A DNA stretch of 64,000 nucleotides from Lentzea fradiae (lineage in GTDB: Bacteria; Actinomycetota; Actinomycetes; Mycobacteriales; Pseudonocardiaceae), in the NCBI RefSeq assembly GCF_900100955.1, contig NZ_FNCC01000021.1, forward strand, positions 1 to 64,000, written 5' to 3'. The position numbers were made by a program, and so were the translations under genes. Of this stretch, positions 43,373 to 51,345 are shown piece after piece; within the stretch, counting starts at the first letter, position 1, and each line of letters starts with the position of its first letter. The notes beneath the pieces were generated by a model. It was given only the letters and a program-made list of their open reading frames with translations. It was not told where the DNA came from and searched no databases.

Positions 43373-45244
43373 TCACCGGCCGAGCACTGCGCGCAGGTAG
43401 GCCTGGGTGTCGTTGTCGGTGGAGTACAGGCGACACCCTCTGGCTCCGCGGCTGGCCAGGACCCAGTAGGTGTTCGCCGCGAGCCGGAGATACTCGTCAG
43501 GGCTCACGTCCTTCATCGCCGGGTCGTGGCTGTACTCGGGGCGAGCCACCCAGCGGTCGCCACGGCGAACGAGGTCCGGTCCCATGATCACGCCGGCGTA
43601 GTCGTACTCGAGTCCCAGACAGGTGTAGATGCAGCCGACCTGGTTCTCGCCGCCGGCATCCGTGGCCCAGTACTCCTTGCGCGGCGCGAGAACCATCGCG
43701 CCGTCGCGGTGCGTGTCGAACGCGTTCCACGGCCGGACCCAGCTGCGCCGCGCGCCGGCCGGATCAGTCCAGCTGATCGACACGTCTGGAATCAGTGAGT
43801 GGCCGCGTGGCTTCTTCGTCCATGGCCAGCAGAAGCCTGCGGTGATCCGCGCGCTGTGGCCGCTGCGGACGTGCTCGTCGGCCCAGCGCGCCAGCTCGCC
43901 TGGGTCGGCCGCGATGCCGAGGTCGTAGTCGGTGCCGTGCGACTGGGGATGCGTCTGGTCGAACAGCAGCCCTTCGAGCCAGCGGAGGTAGGGCTGCGAG
44001 CCGCCGCACCGGAACTGGCTGGTCAGGTCGAACGAGGTGAACCGCGCGCCCAGGTGGTGAGCCTGCTGCTTCAGTTCTTCGACGGTGAAGCCCTCGCCGG
44101 GGTTGACGATCTGCCGTTCGTCGAGGAACAACACGACCACCGAGGTGCGGTCCAGCAGCCCTTCGACACACCGGTTTCCGCGCTTCATGCGCTGTGCCTC
44201 GTCGACGAGCAGAACTTCCCTTACCGTGGGCCGCTGCTTGCCCAGGTAGGTCTGCAGGTTGCCGAACAGGCCCTTGGCTGCGGGGTCGGCGGCTGCCCGT
44301 TCCAGTTGCCACCGCAGGGTTCCCGACGGGGTGAGGTAGCGGGCTTCGACCTCGCGGAACATTCTCGGGATATCGGCGAGCAGCCGTGCGGCGATGACTG
44401 TCTTGCCCGTGCCCGGCCCTCCCCGGACCACGATGAGATGCGATGACTTGCGTCGGTCGCGCACAGCCTTGCTGATCCTGCCGAGCACGTGCAGTTGTGC
44501 GTCCTGCTGGGCCCCGATGAGAGTGAAGGACGGCTGGCCTGCCAGAACCGCCGCCAGCCGGTCGAACACGCGTCCCGAGGGCGAATGCGGCGCCGCCAGA
44601 AACCGCGCGACCGCCTCGTCGCTCGGTGCGGCCAGGTCGTTCGACAGGAGCGCCTTGGCCAACGTCGCGGGGCTGGCGGTCTCCTCGACGTCGGCTCGGC
44701 CGAGCAACTCCACATCGCGGCTGCCCTCGCTCGTACGTACCGCGTCGCGGAGTTGTTCGACGGTCGCGGGTGGTGCGTTGTGCAACAGGGCGACGGCACG
44801 GAACTCGAGACCGAGCGCCCGATGGTCCAGCCAGTCAGCGAAGTAGGCGACGTACCCGGCAGCCTGGCGGCACGGGTGCGTGTACTCACGTCCCCTGACG
44901 GCGACCAGCAGCGCGTCGGCCCATTCACAGCTGTCCCACTGCTTCAGTTCGACGACGATCGCGGCAAGCCCGCCGTCCTCGCGCGCGCCCAGCAGCAGCG
45001 CGTCCACGCGTTGACCGGTCCTTGGCAGCTCGTACTCGAGGAACAGGCGCAAGTTGCCGAGCCCAGCCCGCGTCAGCGCGCCGAGCAGCTCGGGCCAGCT
45101 GTTGCGCCAACTCGCCTTCTCCGACTCGCTGAGCTCCTCGGCTCTTGTATGCTCGAACTCCGCGACACAACCTTCGATGAAGCCATCGAGTGACTCCTGC
45201 ATGGCGGTATGTGCACCGCTGACCGTTCCCCCGAAGACGTACAC
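43373..45244 (-). CDS. DUF2075-type helicase with N-terminal nuclease-like domain
   Basis: This 623-residue protein has a PD-(D/E)xK-like segment first: D81 in QRVDALLLG, then IVVELKQWD with E99 and K101. A superfamily 1-type motor follows, with Walker A GGPGTGKT at 275-282, Walker B EVLLVDEAQRMKRG, a further motif VVLFLDERQ, and a C-terminal CLGLEYDYAGVIMG block typical of DUF2075. Such nuclease-helicase fusions occur in defence islands and may unwind or move along foreign DNA. The start is uncertain: a GTG at 45244, or an ATG 14 codons later. It heads the three-gene minus-strand operon ending at 41306. Confidence 0.8.
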   Translation of the reverse strand: MYVFGGTVSGAHTAMQESLDGFIEGCVAEFEHTRAEELSESEKASWRNSWPELLGALTRAGLGNLRLFLEYELPRTGQRVDALLLGAREDGGLAAIVVELKQWDSCEWADALLVAVRGREYTHPCRQAAGYVAYFADWLDHRALGLEFRAVALLHNAPPATVEQLRDAVRTSEGSRDVELLGRADVEETASPATLAKALLSNDLAAPSDEAVARFLAAPHSPSGRVFDRLAAVLAGQPSFTLIGAQQDAQLHVLGRISKAVRDRRKSSHLIVVRGGPGTGKTVIAARLLADIPRMFREVEARYLTPSGTLRWQLERAAADPAAKGLFGNLQTYLGKQRPTVREVLLVDEAQRMKRGNRCVEGLLDRTSVVVLFLDERQIVNPGEGFTVEELKQQAHHLGARFTSFDLTSQFRCGGSQPYLRWLEGLLFDQTHPQSHGTDYDLGIAADPGELARWADEHVRSGHSARITAGFCWPWTKKPRGHSLIPDVSISWTDPAGARRSWVRPWNAFDTHRDGAMVLAPRKEYWATDAGGENQVGCIYTCLGLEYDYAGVIMGPDLVRRGDRWVARPEYSHDPAMKDVSPDEYLRLAANTYWVLASRGARGCRLYSTDNDTQAYLRAVLGR

Positions 45245-45494
45245 GATCTAGAGCTACCAGATCACCACAGTTCAAGCTCTGGCGGGACGGCCGAAGAATC
45301 CTGTGCATGCGCGCCCAGTGAGCCGGCCGTCCGGGAGTCGGCATTCAACCTGATCCATGGCTGGTTTGTGGTTGCTCTTCAGCGGGCTCAGATAGCGAGC
45401 TGACGCTGACCGAAATGACGTGGAACCGGCATTGCGTCGAGAGGTGTGCTCGATAGTGGGTCCACGCGCTCAGCGGTTGAGGCCATGAACGAAA

Positions 45495-45526
45495 AAGCTG
45501 ATGAGGATTAGGATCCTCATCAGCTT
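45495..45526. terminator. Stem-loop before the att core, copy C
   Basis: The arms AAGCTGATGAGGAT (45495-45508) and ATCCTCATCAGCTT (45513-45526) pair over 14 bp around TAGG. Relative to copy B, T45499-A45522 replaces G-C, a compensated change. This supports selection on the stem, and transcription termination in the minus direction (followed by TTTTTCG) is the simplest role. Confidence 0.78.
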
Positions 45527-45612
45527 GATCAACTCCGATGTCCGAGGACGAAGTCGCACACTATTCACCCACGTAGCCCTTTCGGGCCCTGAGTAGCCCA
45601 CCTGCCAGCTTC

Positions 45613-45661
45613 AGCCATGAGGCCCGTCCCGCGGTGGTCCCGCAGGACGGGCCTCATGGCT
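45613..45661. terminator. Conserved hairpin after the att core, copy C
   Basis: The arms AGCCATGAGGCCCGTCC and GGACGGGCCTCATGGCT pair perfectly over 17 bp with a 15-base loop. It is the longest of the three hairpins at this position. There is no adjacent T-run. It could be a binding site for a recombination accessory protein or a structured RNA; termination is less certain. Confidence 0.58.
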
Positions 45662-46172
45662 GAGTTCTACAGGTTCCCATAAGCGGAGACACCTCTTGCG
45701 AGGACATAGGACACCTGAGCGCAGCCCGTCCCATCCCGCACCGGCTGACGAGCGTCGAACGCCTCAAGCTCATGGGTCATGGGACAGGACAGCATCCTGC
45801 TACTTGCCAGTCGCATGCTGTCCAGCAGCAGGTTCAATACGGACGTACGTCCCTCTTGAGATCCGACACTCTGGCCGCGGGGATCTTGCTCCCTGGCCGT
45901 TAGTGCTGGCGGACCAATTGTCGGCGTGATCGGTGCACGTGGCCGTAACGATGGACCGGTGCTGTGGCGAAGTAGGAGGCAGAACGACAGATGGCGTACC
46001 GGCCAAGCAGAGGACGGAGGCTGATATATATCCGCTATCCGATGGAAGCAAGCCGCCAATCGGGTGATGAATGGAAACGTGATCGATCGAAGAGGGTGGC
46101 GGTGCAGGCTACGTCTTGGCGCCAAAACGCTTTGATCTAGTTAAGCAGTTTATGAAATGGGGTTAGGTCGCC
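45662..46172. other. Intergenic region upstream of the STAND ATPase gene
   Basis: About 510 bases without a credible gene; frames on the minus strand are low in quality. The last 150 bases become AT-rich (TTTGATCTAGTTAAGCAG) and probably hold the promoter of the ATPase gene. No operator or RNA could be recognised. Confidence 0.4.
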
Positions 46173-48962
46173 GTGCAGATAGCCTTCTTTGACTGTGATA
46201 ACGATGAGCTGACAAGTTATCGCAAAGGGCGTCTTTTTGAGCGCTTCACTGAGAGGCTTGTTGATCTGTGCGGGTACGAGCAGGTTGTACTGCGGGCGAA
46301 GCGGGCGAGTCTCGAATATGATATCGAGGCGGTTGCAAAGATGACCCTGCGCCAGCTAGACGGTGAGGCGAAGGCTCACGAGTCCTCAATCTCTGGCAAA
46401 GAAGTCAGTGCTTTCGTTGGAAAACTGATTCCCCTCGCTGTCACTAGGGGTGGGGTAGATGGGCTATTCATCTCGACATCACCGTTCACGCCAGATGGCG
46501 CCGACTATCTGCGGTCGCTTACCCCAGAAATCCTGACGGCGACCAAGATGACCATTAGAACGTTGGTCGGTCAAGAGATAATAGATTTTCTTTTCAAGAA
46601 CGGGGCTTGCGCATCTGAAAGCGCCATTCGTGCCAAAGTGCGCCTAGACACGCGCCTAGAGCCGCTCGACTCGTGGTATGTAATTGGAGAGCACGGCGAT
46701 GTCATAGTTGCATCTTGTGGGCCAAGCGCCGCCTCGGCGCCCACCAACTTCCTCGCGTACAGCACTGCCGGCGAGAGAACTGATCTGAGCGAGTCAGATG
46801 TCGCGCGGTTGAGGCTCCAAGTATCCGACCTTCAGAATCTTGTCTACTTTCGAGTGGGTGAGTCTACGGGTGAGACGGTTGAGCGTGCCAGTTTGCCGAG
46901 TGTGCTTGCCGGTGCCGGCTGGTTCGACTATAAGTTCCCTAGCCCTCCGGAATGCTTCATTGGTCGGACCGATCCGCTTGACGAGATAGTCGGCTACCTT
47001 AATAGGGTACGCGAGGAGGGCATCACTGCTCGGACGATTCAGGTCTTGAGTCGATCTGGCGTTGGAAAGAGTTCGCTCCTACTGAAGGTGGCGGCTTCCA
47101 AAGGTGCAATTGCTTCGGTGACAGTTGACGGGCGAAATCTGCTCACGCCTTCGGATCTTAGGCTTGTCGTATCCAGTCTGGTGAAAAGCCTAAACGATGC
47201 CTGTGAGTCGAGCCTAAATCCTCCGGTTAGACAGGAGGATATATCGGGAAAGCTCGGCGAAGTGGGCTCTCTAATTAAGGGGCGCAACGAGGTTGCGACG
47301 ATCCAGATTGACCAATTTGAGGCGTTGCTCTCCCGTCCGAGTGTGTTCCAGGGTGTTCTAGACTTGGTAGTGGAAACCACAGAGCGCACGCTCCCAATCG
47401 TGTGGATCATGGCGCGTAAGAACGACCTGGCTGCTACATACGATGAGGGCGCTGCCATTGACCTTGCCCGTCTTAATGAGCTTAGCTACTCGATCGAGTT
47501 GGATGACTTTTCGGTCGATGAGGAGAAGGCTCTTTTGAGTCGGCTCTCAACTGAGCTTGAGACCAAATTGTCACCTCAATTGACCGAGGCTATCCTCACC
47601 TTTTCCGCTGGGTTTCCATGGCTTCTGAAACGAGTCTGCGCACACATACTTGGAATGGCCAAGTCCGGTACGGACGTCAGTCAGCTGGCGCGGGGAGGAT
47701 TGCGCGCCGAGGATCTTTTCGATGAGGATCTTGCGGGGTTGGACGAGGCTGACAAAGCCCTGCTCAGAGTCTTTGCCGCGAACCTGCCAAATACTGCGGC
47801 TGAACTCAGCAGGCGTCTGGAGGGTGAGGTCAGCTTTCAGCGATTGACCGACAAGCTAAACGATTTCTTGGGACGGAAGCTTCTGCGACTTGCGGGAGAC
47901 GTTTACGATACATATAACGATGTCTTCAAGTCGTACCTGCTGACCAACCGGATACCTTTCCAGGCCCGCTACGTGTTCAGGGTTACCCCTGGCGCGGCGC
48001 TCGGGCTATTGACGACTATCTCCGATGAAGGACCTCTCGATGCGGCCACTTTTGCTAAACGTATCGGAGGCAACCCAACCGCTGTGTATAACAAACTTCG
48101 GGAGCTTCGGCTATTGGGGTTTATTGATCCGCAGCCTGGCAGGGTAGCGCTTTCGGCTGAGGCTACAGCTGCGATCGATTCAGAGCAGATTGGAGACTTC
48201 CTGCGAAAGGCACTCCGTGCTAATGCACTGGTTTCGCGGGTTCTGGATCTCGTTGCGAGCGAGGAAAAGGTAGATCTCGGCGCTGTCACTACGCTATTGC
48301 AGCGGGAGCTTCCTCACATCAGAGTTAACAGCACTACATGGGCTCAATACTCTAGTATTCTAGTGAACTGGCTCCGTTATGCCGGGATTATTGATGTTGA
48401 AGGTGACCTAATTAGGCAGCGTGAGTCCGCGTCGGACGAGATGCTGCTGCGGCGGGAGTTCAACCTTGGAAACTTTACTCCTGGAACTTTCGTTCCATCA
48501 ACAAGGCCGCCGAAAGTTAGGGAGCTTGTCGAGTTCTTGCGGAATGGCACAATGAATCGCTCCGAGGTGCGATCAAATTTCGGGTCAAAATATGCGGCTG
48601 CAGTTGTAAGAGATGCGCGAGCACTAAGCCTCGTGGAGGACGACGGTGATGTTGTGCGCCTGACGGCGCAAGGGCGGGCACTCGTGGCGAACGGTGCGGA
48701 GATCACTGACCGCGATATTGCGGTTCTGTGTCTATCGAAGCAGAATGTTGCCGCTCTTATTGATGCGGCATCTGCCGGTGCGCTTAGCAAGAACGATCAG
48801 CGTGAAGTATTGAGCCGATTTGGTTCGGCAAACTGGTCAGAGCAGACTTGGGGCTGGCGGGTTGGGATCATCACCTCGTGGGTGGTGGCAACGGGTCAAG
48901 CAAAGGGCGGTCGGATAGGGCTTCGAAGTGCCACTTCTGTCAGGGAGCGTGGGCAATCTTGA
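46173..48962 (+). CDS. STAND-type ATPase with Mrr-like nuclease N-terminus
   Basis: This 929-residue protein starts at a GTG. Its N-terminus resembles an Mrr-type restriction domain: RKGRLFERFTERLVDLCGY, D50 in LEYDIEAV and the E65-A-K67 catalytic triad, followed by HESSISGKEVSAFVGKL. From about 265 a STAND ATPase follows: CFIGRTDPLDEI, Walker A RSGVGKSSLL near 291-300 and Walker B TIQIDQFEALL. The C-terminal 350 residues are repeated winged-helix-like modules and not TPRs. Family knowledge: Avs-type antiphage proteins combine a STAND core with nuclease effectors, so a single-gene defence sensor/effector is likely, though the C-terminus is unlike the Avs proteins I recall. Strong AT enrichment indicates transfer. 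Confidence 0.77.
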   Translation: MQIAFFDCDNDELTSYRKGRLFERFTERLVDLCGYEQVVLRAKRASLEYDIEAVAKMTLRQLDGEAKAHESSISGKEVSAFVGKLIPLAVTRGGVDGLFISTSPFTPDGADYLRSLTPEILTATKMTIRTLVGQEIIDFLFKNGACASESAIRAKVRLDTRLEPLDSWYVIGEHGDVIVASCGPSAASAPTNFLAYSTAGERTDLSESDVARLRLQVSDLQNLVYFRVGESTGETVERASLPSVLAGAGWFDYKFPSPPECFIGRTDPLDEIVGYLNRVREEGITARTIQVLSRSGVGKSSLLLKVAASKGAIASVTVDGRNLLTPSDLRLVVSSLVKSLNDACESSLNPPVRQEDISGKLGEVGSLIKGRNEVATIQIDQFEALLSRPSVFQGVLDLVVETTERTLPIVWIMARKNDLAATYDEGAAIDLARLNELSYSIELDDFSVDEEKALLSRLSTELETKLSPQLTEAILTFSAGFPWLLKRVCAHILGMAKSGTDVSQLARGGLRAEDLFDEDLAGLDEADKALLRVFAANLPNTAAELSRRLEGEVSFQRLTDKLNDFLGRKLLRLAGDVYDTYNDVFKSYLLTNRIPFQARYVFRVTPGAALGLLTTISDEGPLDAATFAKRIGGNPTAVYNKLRELRLLGFIDPQPGRVALSAEATAAIDSEQIGDFLRKALRANALVSRVLDLVASEEKVDLGAVTTLLQRELPHIRVNSTTWAQYSSILVNWLRYAGIIDVEGDLIRQRESASDEMLLRREFNLGNFTPGTFVPSTRPPKVRELVEFLRNGTMNRSEVRSNFGSKYAAAVVRDARALSLVEDDGDVVRLTAQGRALVANGAEITDRDIAVLCLSKQNVAALIDAASAGALSKNDQREVLSRFGSANWSEQTWGWRVGIITSWVVATGQAKGGRIGLRSATSVRERGQS

Positions 48963-48972
48963 GCGGGCACGA

Positions 48973-49815
48973 CTAGATTTCTGCGGCGGTCTTGGCGACT
49001 AGTTCCAGCGAGTTGCCTTCGTCGAGCGCTAACGTCCGTAGTGCCGCGAATCGTTCCGCAACCTGCTCGATTAGGGCGTGGTTTTCGACGTACTCGGAAC
49101 GTAGGAATGTTTCCGTGTACACCACGTCGTTGTGCTGTAGATGCGGAAAGCTCAGCCACGTGAAGGGGCAACTCAACGCGGGATGGGCCCCAGCCGAGTA
49201 CGGCACCACCCGAAGGCTCACCTCTGGCAGCTCGCTCACCTCCATGAGATGAAGCAGTTGTGCCTTCATCACGCGTCTGCCGCCTACTGCCTGGCGCAGC
49301 ACTGCTTCCAGGAACACTGCCTCGACGACAAGGGGGTCGTCGCCGCTTGAACGGGTTGCCCATGACTCCCTGACGCGCGAGAGCTGTGCGGCTTTGGCAG
49401 GCTCGTCTCTCTGCGTCGTTGCCGTGGTGTAGTCGGCGAGCTGGAAGATGGTCGGTACCGTGTCTGTGGCGAATGTCCGCAGCCGTGTCGCATCGGCGAT
49501 CAGACGCGGGAAGTCCTCAGCCGGGTCGAAGATGGCTGCTTGAGGCTGCCGGAGCGCTCTTAGATCCGCGGCGTGCTGTGCCTGCGACATAACGAACTGC
49601 CACTCAGGTGTGGGCACCTTGTAGACATAGCCCAGCGCCATGATGTCGACGGCCGCGGAGGGCTGTATCGCGTTCTCCATCATGGACAGCTTGGCGCTGC
49701 TGAAACCGACGAGTTCGCCTGCTTCGACGAGGCTGAGGTCGCGCTCGTCTCGCCACATGGCCAGCTTCCGTCCGACGGCGCGTTCGAGGGCAGTAGCTCG
49801 GAAGTCCTTAGGCAT
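48973..49815 (-). CDS. Helix-turn-helix regulator with DUF5753
   Basis: This 280-residue protein has an XRE-type helix-turn-helix at about 15-70 (LSLVEAGELVGFSSAKLSMM) and a C-terminal DUF5753 domain containing RVVPYSAGAHPALSCPFTWLSF and DVVYTETF. Family knowledge: such proteins are abundant in Streptomyces and relatives, often paired with a small DUF397 protein (Scr1-type systems). No DUF397 partner is adjacent. Two consecutive genes of this type follow one another here, probably co-transcribed with two small genes upstream. Targets are unknown. Confidence 0.85.
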   Translation of the reverse strand: MPKDFRATALERAVGRKLAMWRDERDLSLVEAGELVGFSSAKLSMMENAIQPSAAVDIMALGYVYKVPTPEWQFVMSQAQHAADLRALRQPQAAIFDPAEDFPRLIADATRLRTFATDTVPTIFQLADYTTATTQRDEPAKAAQLSRVRESWATRSSGDDPLVVEAVFLEAVLRQAVGGRRVMKAQLLHLMEVSELPEVSLRVVPYSAGAHPALSCPFTWLSFPHLQHNDVVYTETFLRSEYVENHALIEQVAERFAALRTLALDEGNSLELVAKTAAEI

Positions 49816-49878
49816 GAGGAGATCGACGCCTCACGATCACTCTGCTCGCTCTCATCTCGGTGGCGAAGCGCTGGTCGC

Positions 49879-50778
49879 CTACAGCGGCGGAAAGGGCTCG
49901 TCCTCGTCTTCGCGGATCTCGTCCTCGGCTCCGTCGGACTCCTGGAGGCGCACGCATCGGCGGGAGATCCACTTCTGCGACTGGTCCTCGTCGAGGCTGA
50001 TCTCGTCGAGTGCTTGGACGACCGCCGCATAGCCTTCGACCGCGTGTTCCTCTTCGACGAAGAGGCTGGAGTTCTCGGTCGTGGTCCAGATCAGCGGCTG
50101 GTACTTCGGGAACGTGAGCTGCGTGAACGGTCCAGCCATACCTGCATGCGCACCGGCTGCCGCGGGCACGATCAAGATCCTGATCTTCTTCCAGTTCGCC
50201 ATGCGCATGAGGTGTTGGAGCTGGGCGATGTGCTTATTACGCCCACCGACCTGGAGTTCAAGGGCGAACTCGTGGGCGTAGAACGTGCAGTCGAGACCGT
50301 TGCGGAGCAGCTCCTGCATCTCATGCAACGCACGCACCCGCTCGTCCAACTCGGTCGTCGGCACGGTCGCTGAAGCGGCCAACACCGCACGCGCGTAGTC
50401 AGCTGTCCGGAGGAGATCCGGGACCGCGTGAGGGTGCCAGCTGATCAGGGTCTTCGCCGCGGCAAGGTTGGTGCGGGCGGTGTGTGATTGGACCGGTGCG
50501 CACTTGCCGTACGGCTGCCACCAGCCGTTCAGCTCGGTAGCGGGGGAGAGGCTGAGCAGGAACTCGCGCTCGGGCTCGGGGACTCGGCAGATGCCGAGCA
50601 CCACCGCGAGCTCCAGCAAGGTGAACCCTCCCTTGCCGTTCACCATGTCCGAGACCTTGGCCTCATGCCGGCCCAGCAGGTCGGCGAGCTGTCGGGAGGT
50701 CATGCCCGCTTGCGCGATGGCCGCTCGCAACCTCTCGCCGAACTCACGCCCGCGCGCGGTGGAGTACCTCTTCGGCAT
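49879..50778 (-). CDS. Helix-turn-helix regulator with DUF5753
   Basis: This 299-residue protein starts at the ATG of MPKRYSTARGREFGE; a longer open frame upstream is ignored because a GGGAATC ribosome site precedes this ATG. Its helix-turn-helix is MTSRQLADLLGRHEAKVSDMV and its DUF5753 part has RILIVPAAAGAHAGMAGPFT. It is only distantly similar to the following regulator gene, so the two are not a recent duplication. An acidic tail (AEDEIREDEDEPF) ends the protein. It probably regulates the conjugative module or a neighbouring promoter. Confidence 0.86.
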   Translation of the reverse strand: MPKRYSTARGREFGERLRAAIAQAGMTSRQLADLLGRHEAKVSDMVNGKGGFTLLELAVVLGICRVPEPEREFLLSLSPATELNGWWQPYGKCAPVQSHTARTNLAAAKTLISWHPHAVPDLLRTADYARAVLAASATVPTTELDERVRALHEMQELLRNGLDCTFYAHEFALELQVGGRNKHIAQLQHLMRMANWKKIRILIVPAAAGAHAGMAGPFTQLTFPKYQPLIWTTTENSSLFVEEEHAVEGYAAVVQALDEISLDEDQSQKWISRRCVRLQESDGAEDEIREDEDEPFPPL

Positions 50779-50827
50779 GTTCTGATTCCCTGCTCTGGTG
50801 CGAAGAACGTGATGAGAAGGTCGGCTG

Positions 50828-51001
50828 CTACTTGGTCTCGGCCCAGTTGGGCTGTTCGTCCTCGCCGTGGTTGATGGGCGCTTCGTCGAGTGCCTTCTCG
50901 TTGAGCTGGTTGTCGCGTCGCTGTGACAGCAGCTCTGTGCGCTGCTCGTTGGTGAGGGACAACCACGCTTCGCCATACGCCTCGGCTGGGAGGTCGTTCA
51001 T
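50828..51001 (-). CDS. Small acidic protein of unknown function
   Basis: This 57-residue protein starts at the ATG of MNDLPAEAYGEAWLSL with GGGGGTG eight bases upstream. It is hydrophilic and acidic (HGEDEQPNWAETK at the end) with one amphipathic helix region LTNEQRTELLSQR. It sits between a tiny membrane protein gene and the DUF5753 regulator genes on the same strand, so it is part of a minus-strand operon. No family is recognised. Confidence 0.62.
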   Translation of the reverse strand: MNDLPAEAYGEAWLSLTNEQRTELLSQRRDNQLNEKALDEAPINHGEDEQPNWAETK

Positions 51002-51015
51002 CCGAGCACCCCCGC

Positions 51016-51141
51016 CTATTGGTGATGTCTTAGGTGCCGACGGCGCGCGGCTGCTCGCTGCCACCAGTCGAAGTGGTCGCCGATGACCCACGTCCATGTC
51101 GCCCCTGCCACGAGGCCGAGCGCGACCGTGAGCGCGGTCAT
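51016..51141 (-). CDS. Tiny membrane protein
   Basis: This 41-residue frame begins MTALTVALGLVAGATWTWVI, a clear single membrane helix, and ends in a basic tail (RRRHLRHHQ). The ATG is preceded by AAAGGAGCC, a near-perfect ribosome site. It is the first gene of the minus-strand run 51141 to 48973. Tiny membrane proteins of this form are common in actinobacterial conjugative elements. Role unknown. Confidence 0.6.
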   Translation of the reverse strand: MTALTVALGLVAGATWTWVIGDHFDWWQRAAARRRHLRHHQ

Positions 51142-51253
51142 GGCGGCTCCTTTCCTGCGGCGCGTGCGTTGGGTGTCCGGTGACGTGTTTGAGGCGGACG
51201 CGGAGTCCTCACGTCACCGGACGGTCTGACGGCTGCGGAGCAGGCATGTCAGA

Positions 51254-51274
51254 CTGAAATCAAGATTTCATCAG
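51254..51274. promoter_or_regulatory. Palindromic operator TGAAATC-AA-GATTTCA
   Basis: The inverted repeat CTGAAATC-AA-GATTTCATCAG lies in the 204-base divergent gap between the tiny membrane gene and the 516-residue regulator gene. The half-site TGAAATC recurs twice (as GCTGAAATC) at 55418 and 55438 in another divergent promoter of the same element, so it is probably the target of one of the element's helix-turn-helix proteins. Confidence 0.65.
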
Positions 51275-51345
51275 CGCTCGATCAGCGGTACGGCCTGTGG
51301 GTGACCTGGGACGACCTGCTGCGACCTGGCGAGCTAGGAGGGGCG

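Larger units (their letters stand above)
45295..45661. repeat. Att unit copy C with conserved upstream tail
   Basis: This has the same layout as copy B: a tail of about 200 bases, a stem-loop, the core TGTCCGAGG (45539-45547), a 29-base arm identical to copy A, and a terminal hairpin. Copies B and C are over 90 percent identical in the tail, with changes spread evenly and not keeping a reading frame. It forms the junction between segment 2 and segment 3; its right part is therefore the left end of the segment that carries the recombinase. Confidence 0.82.
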
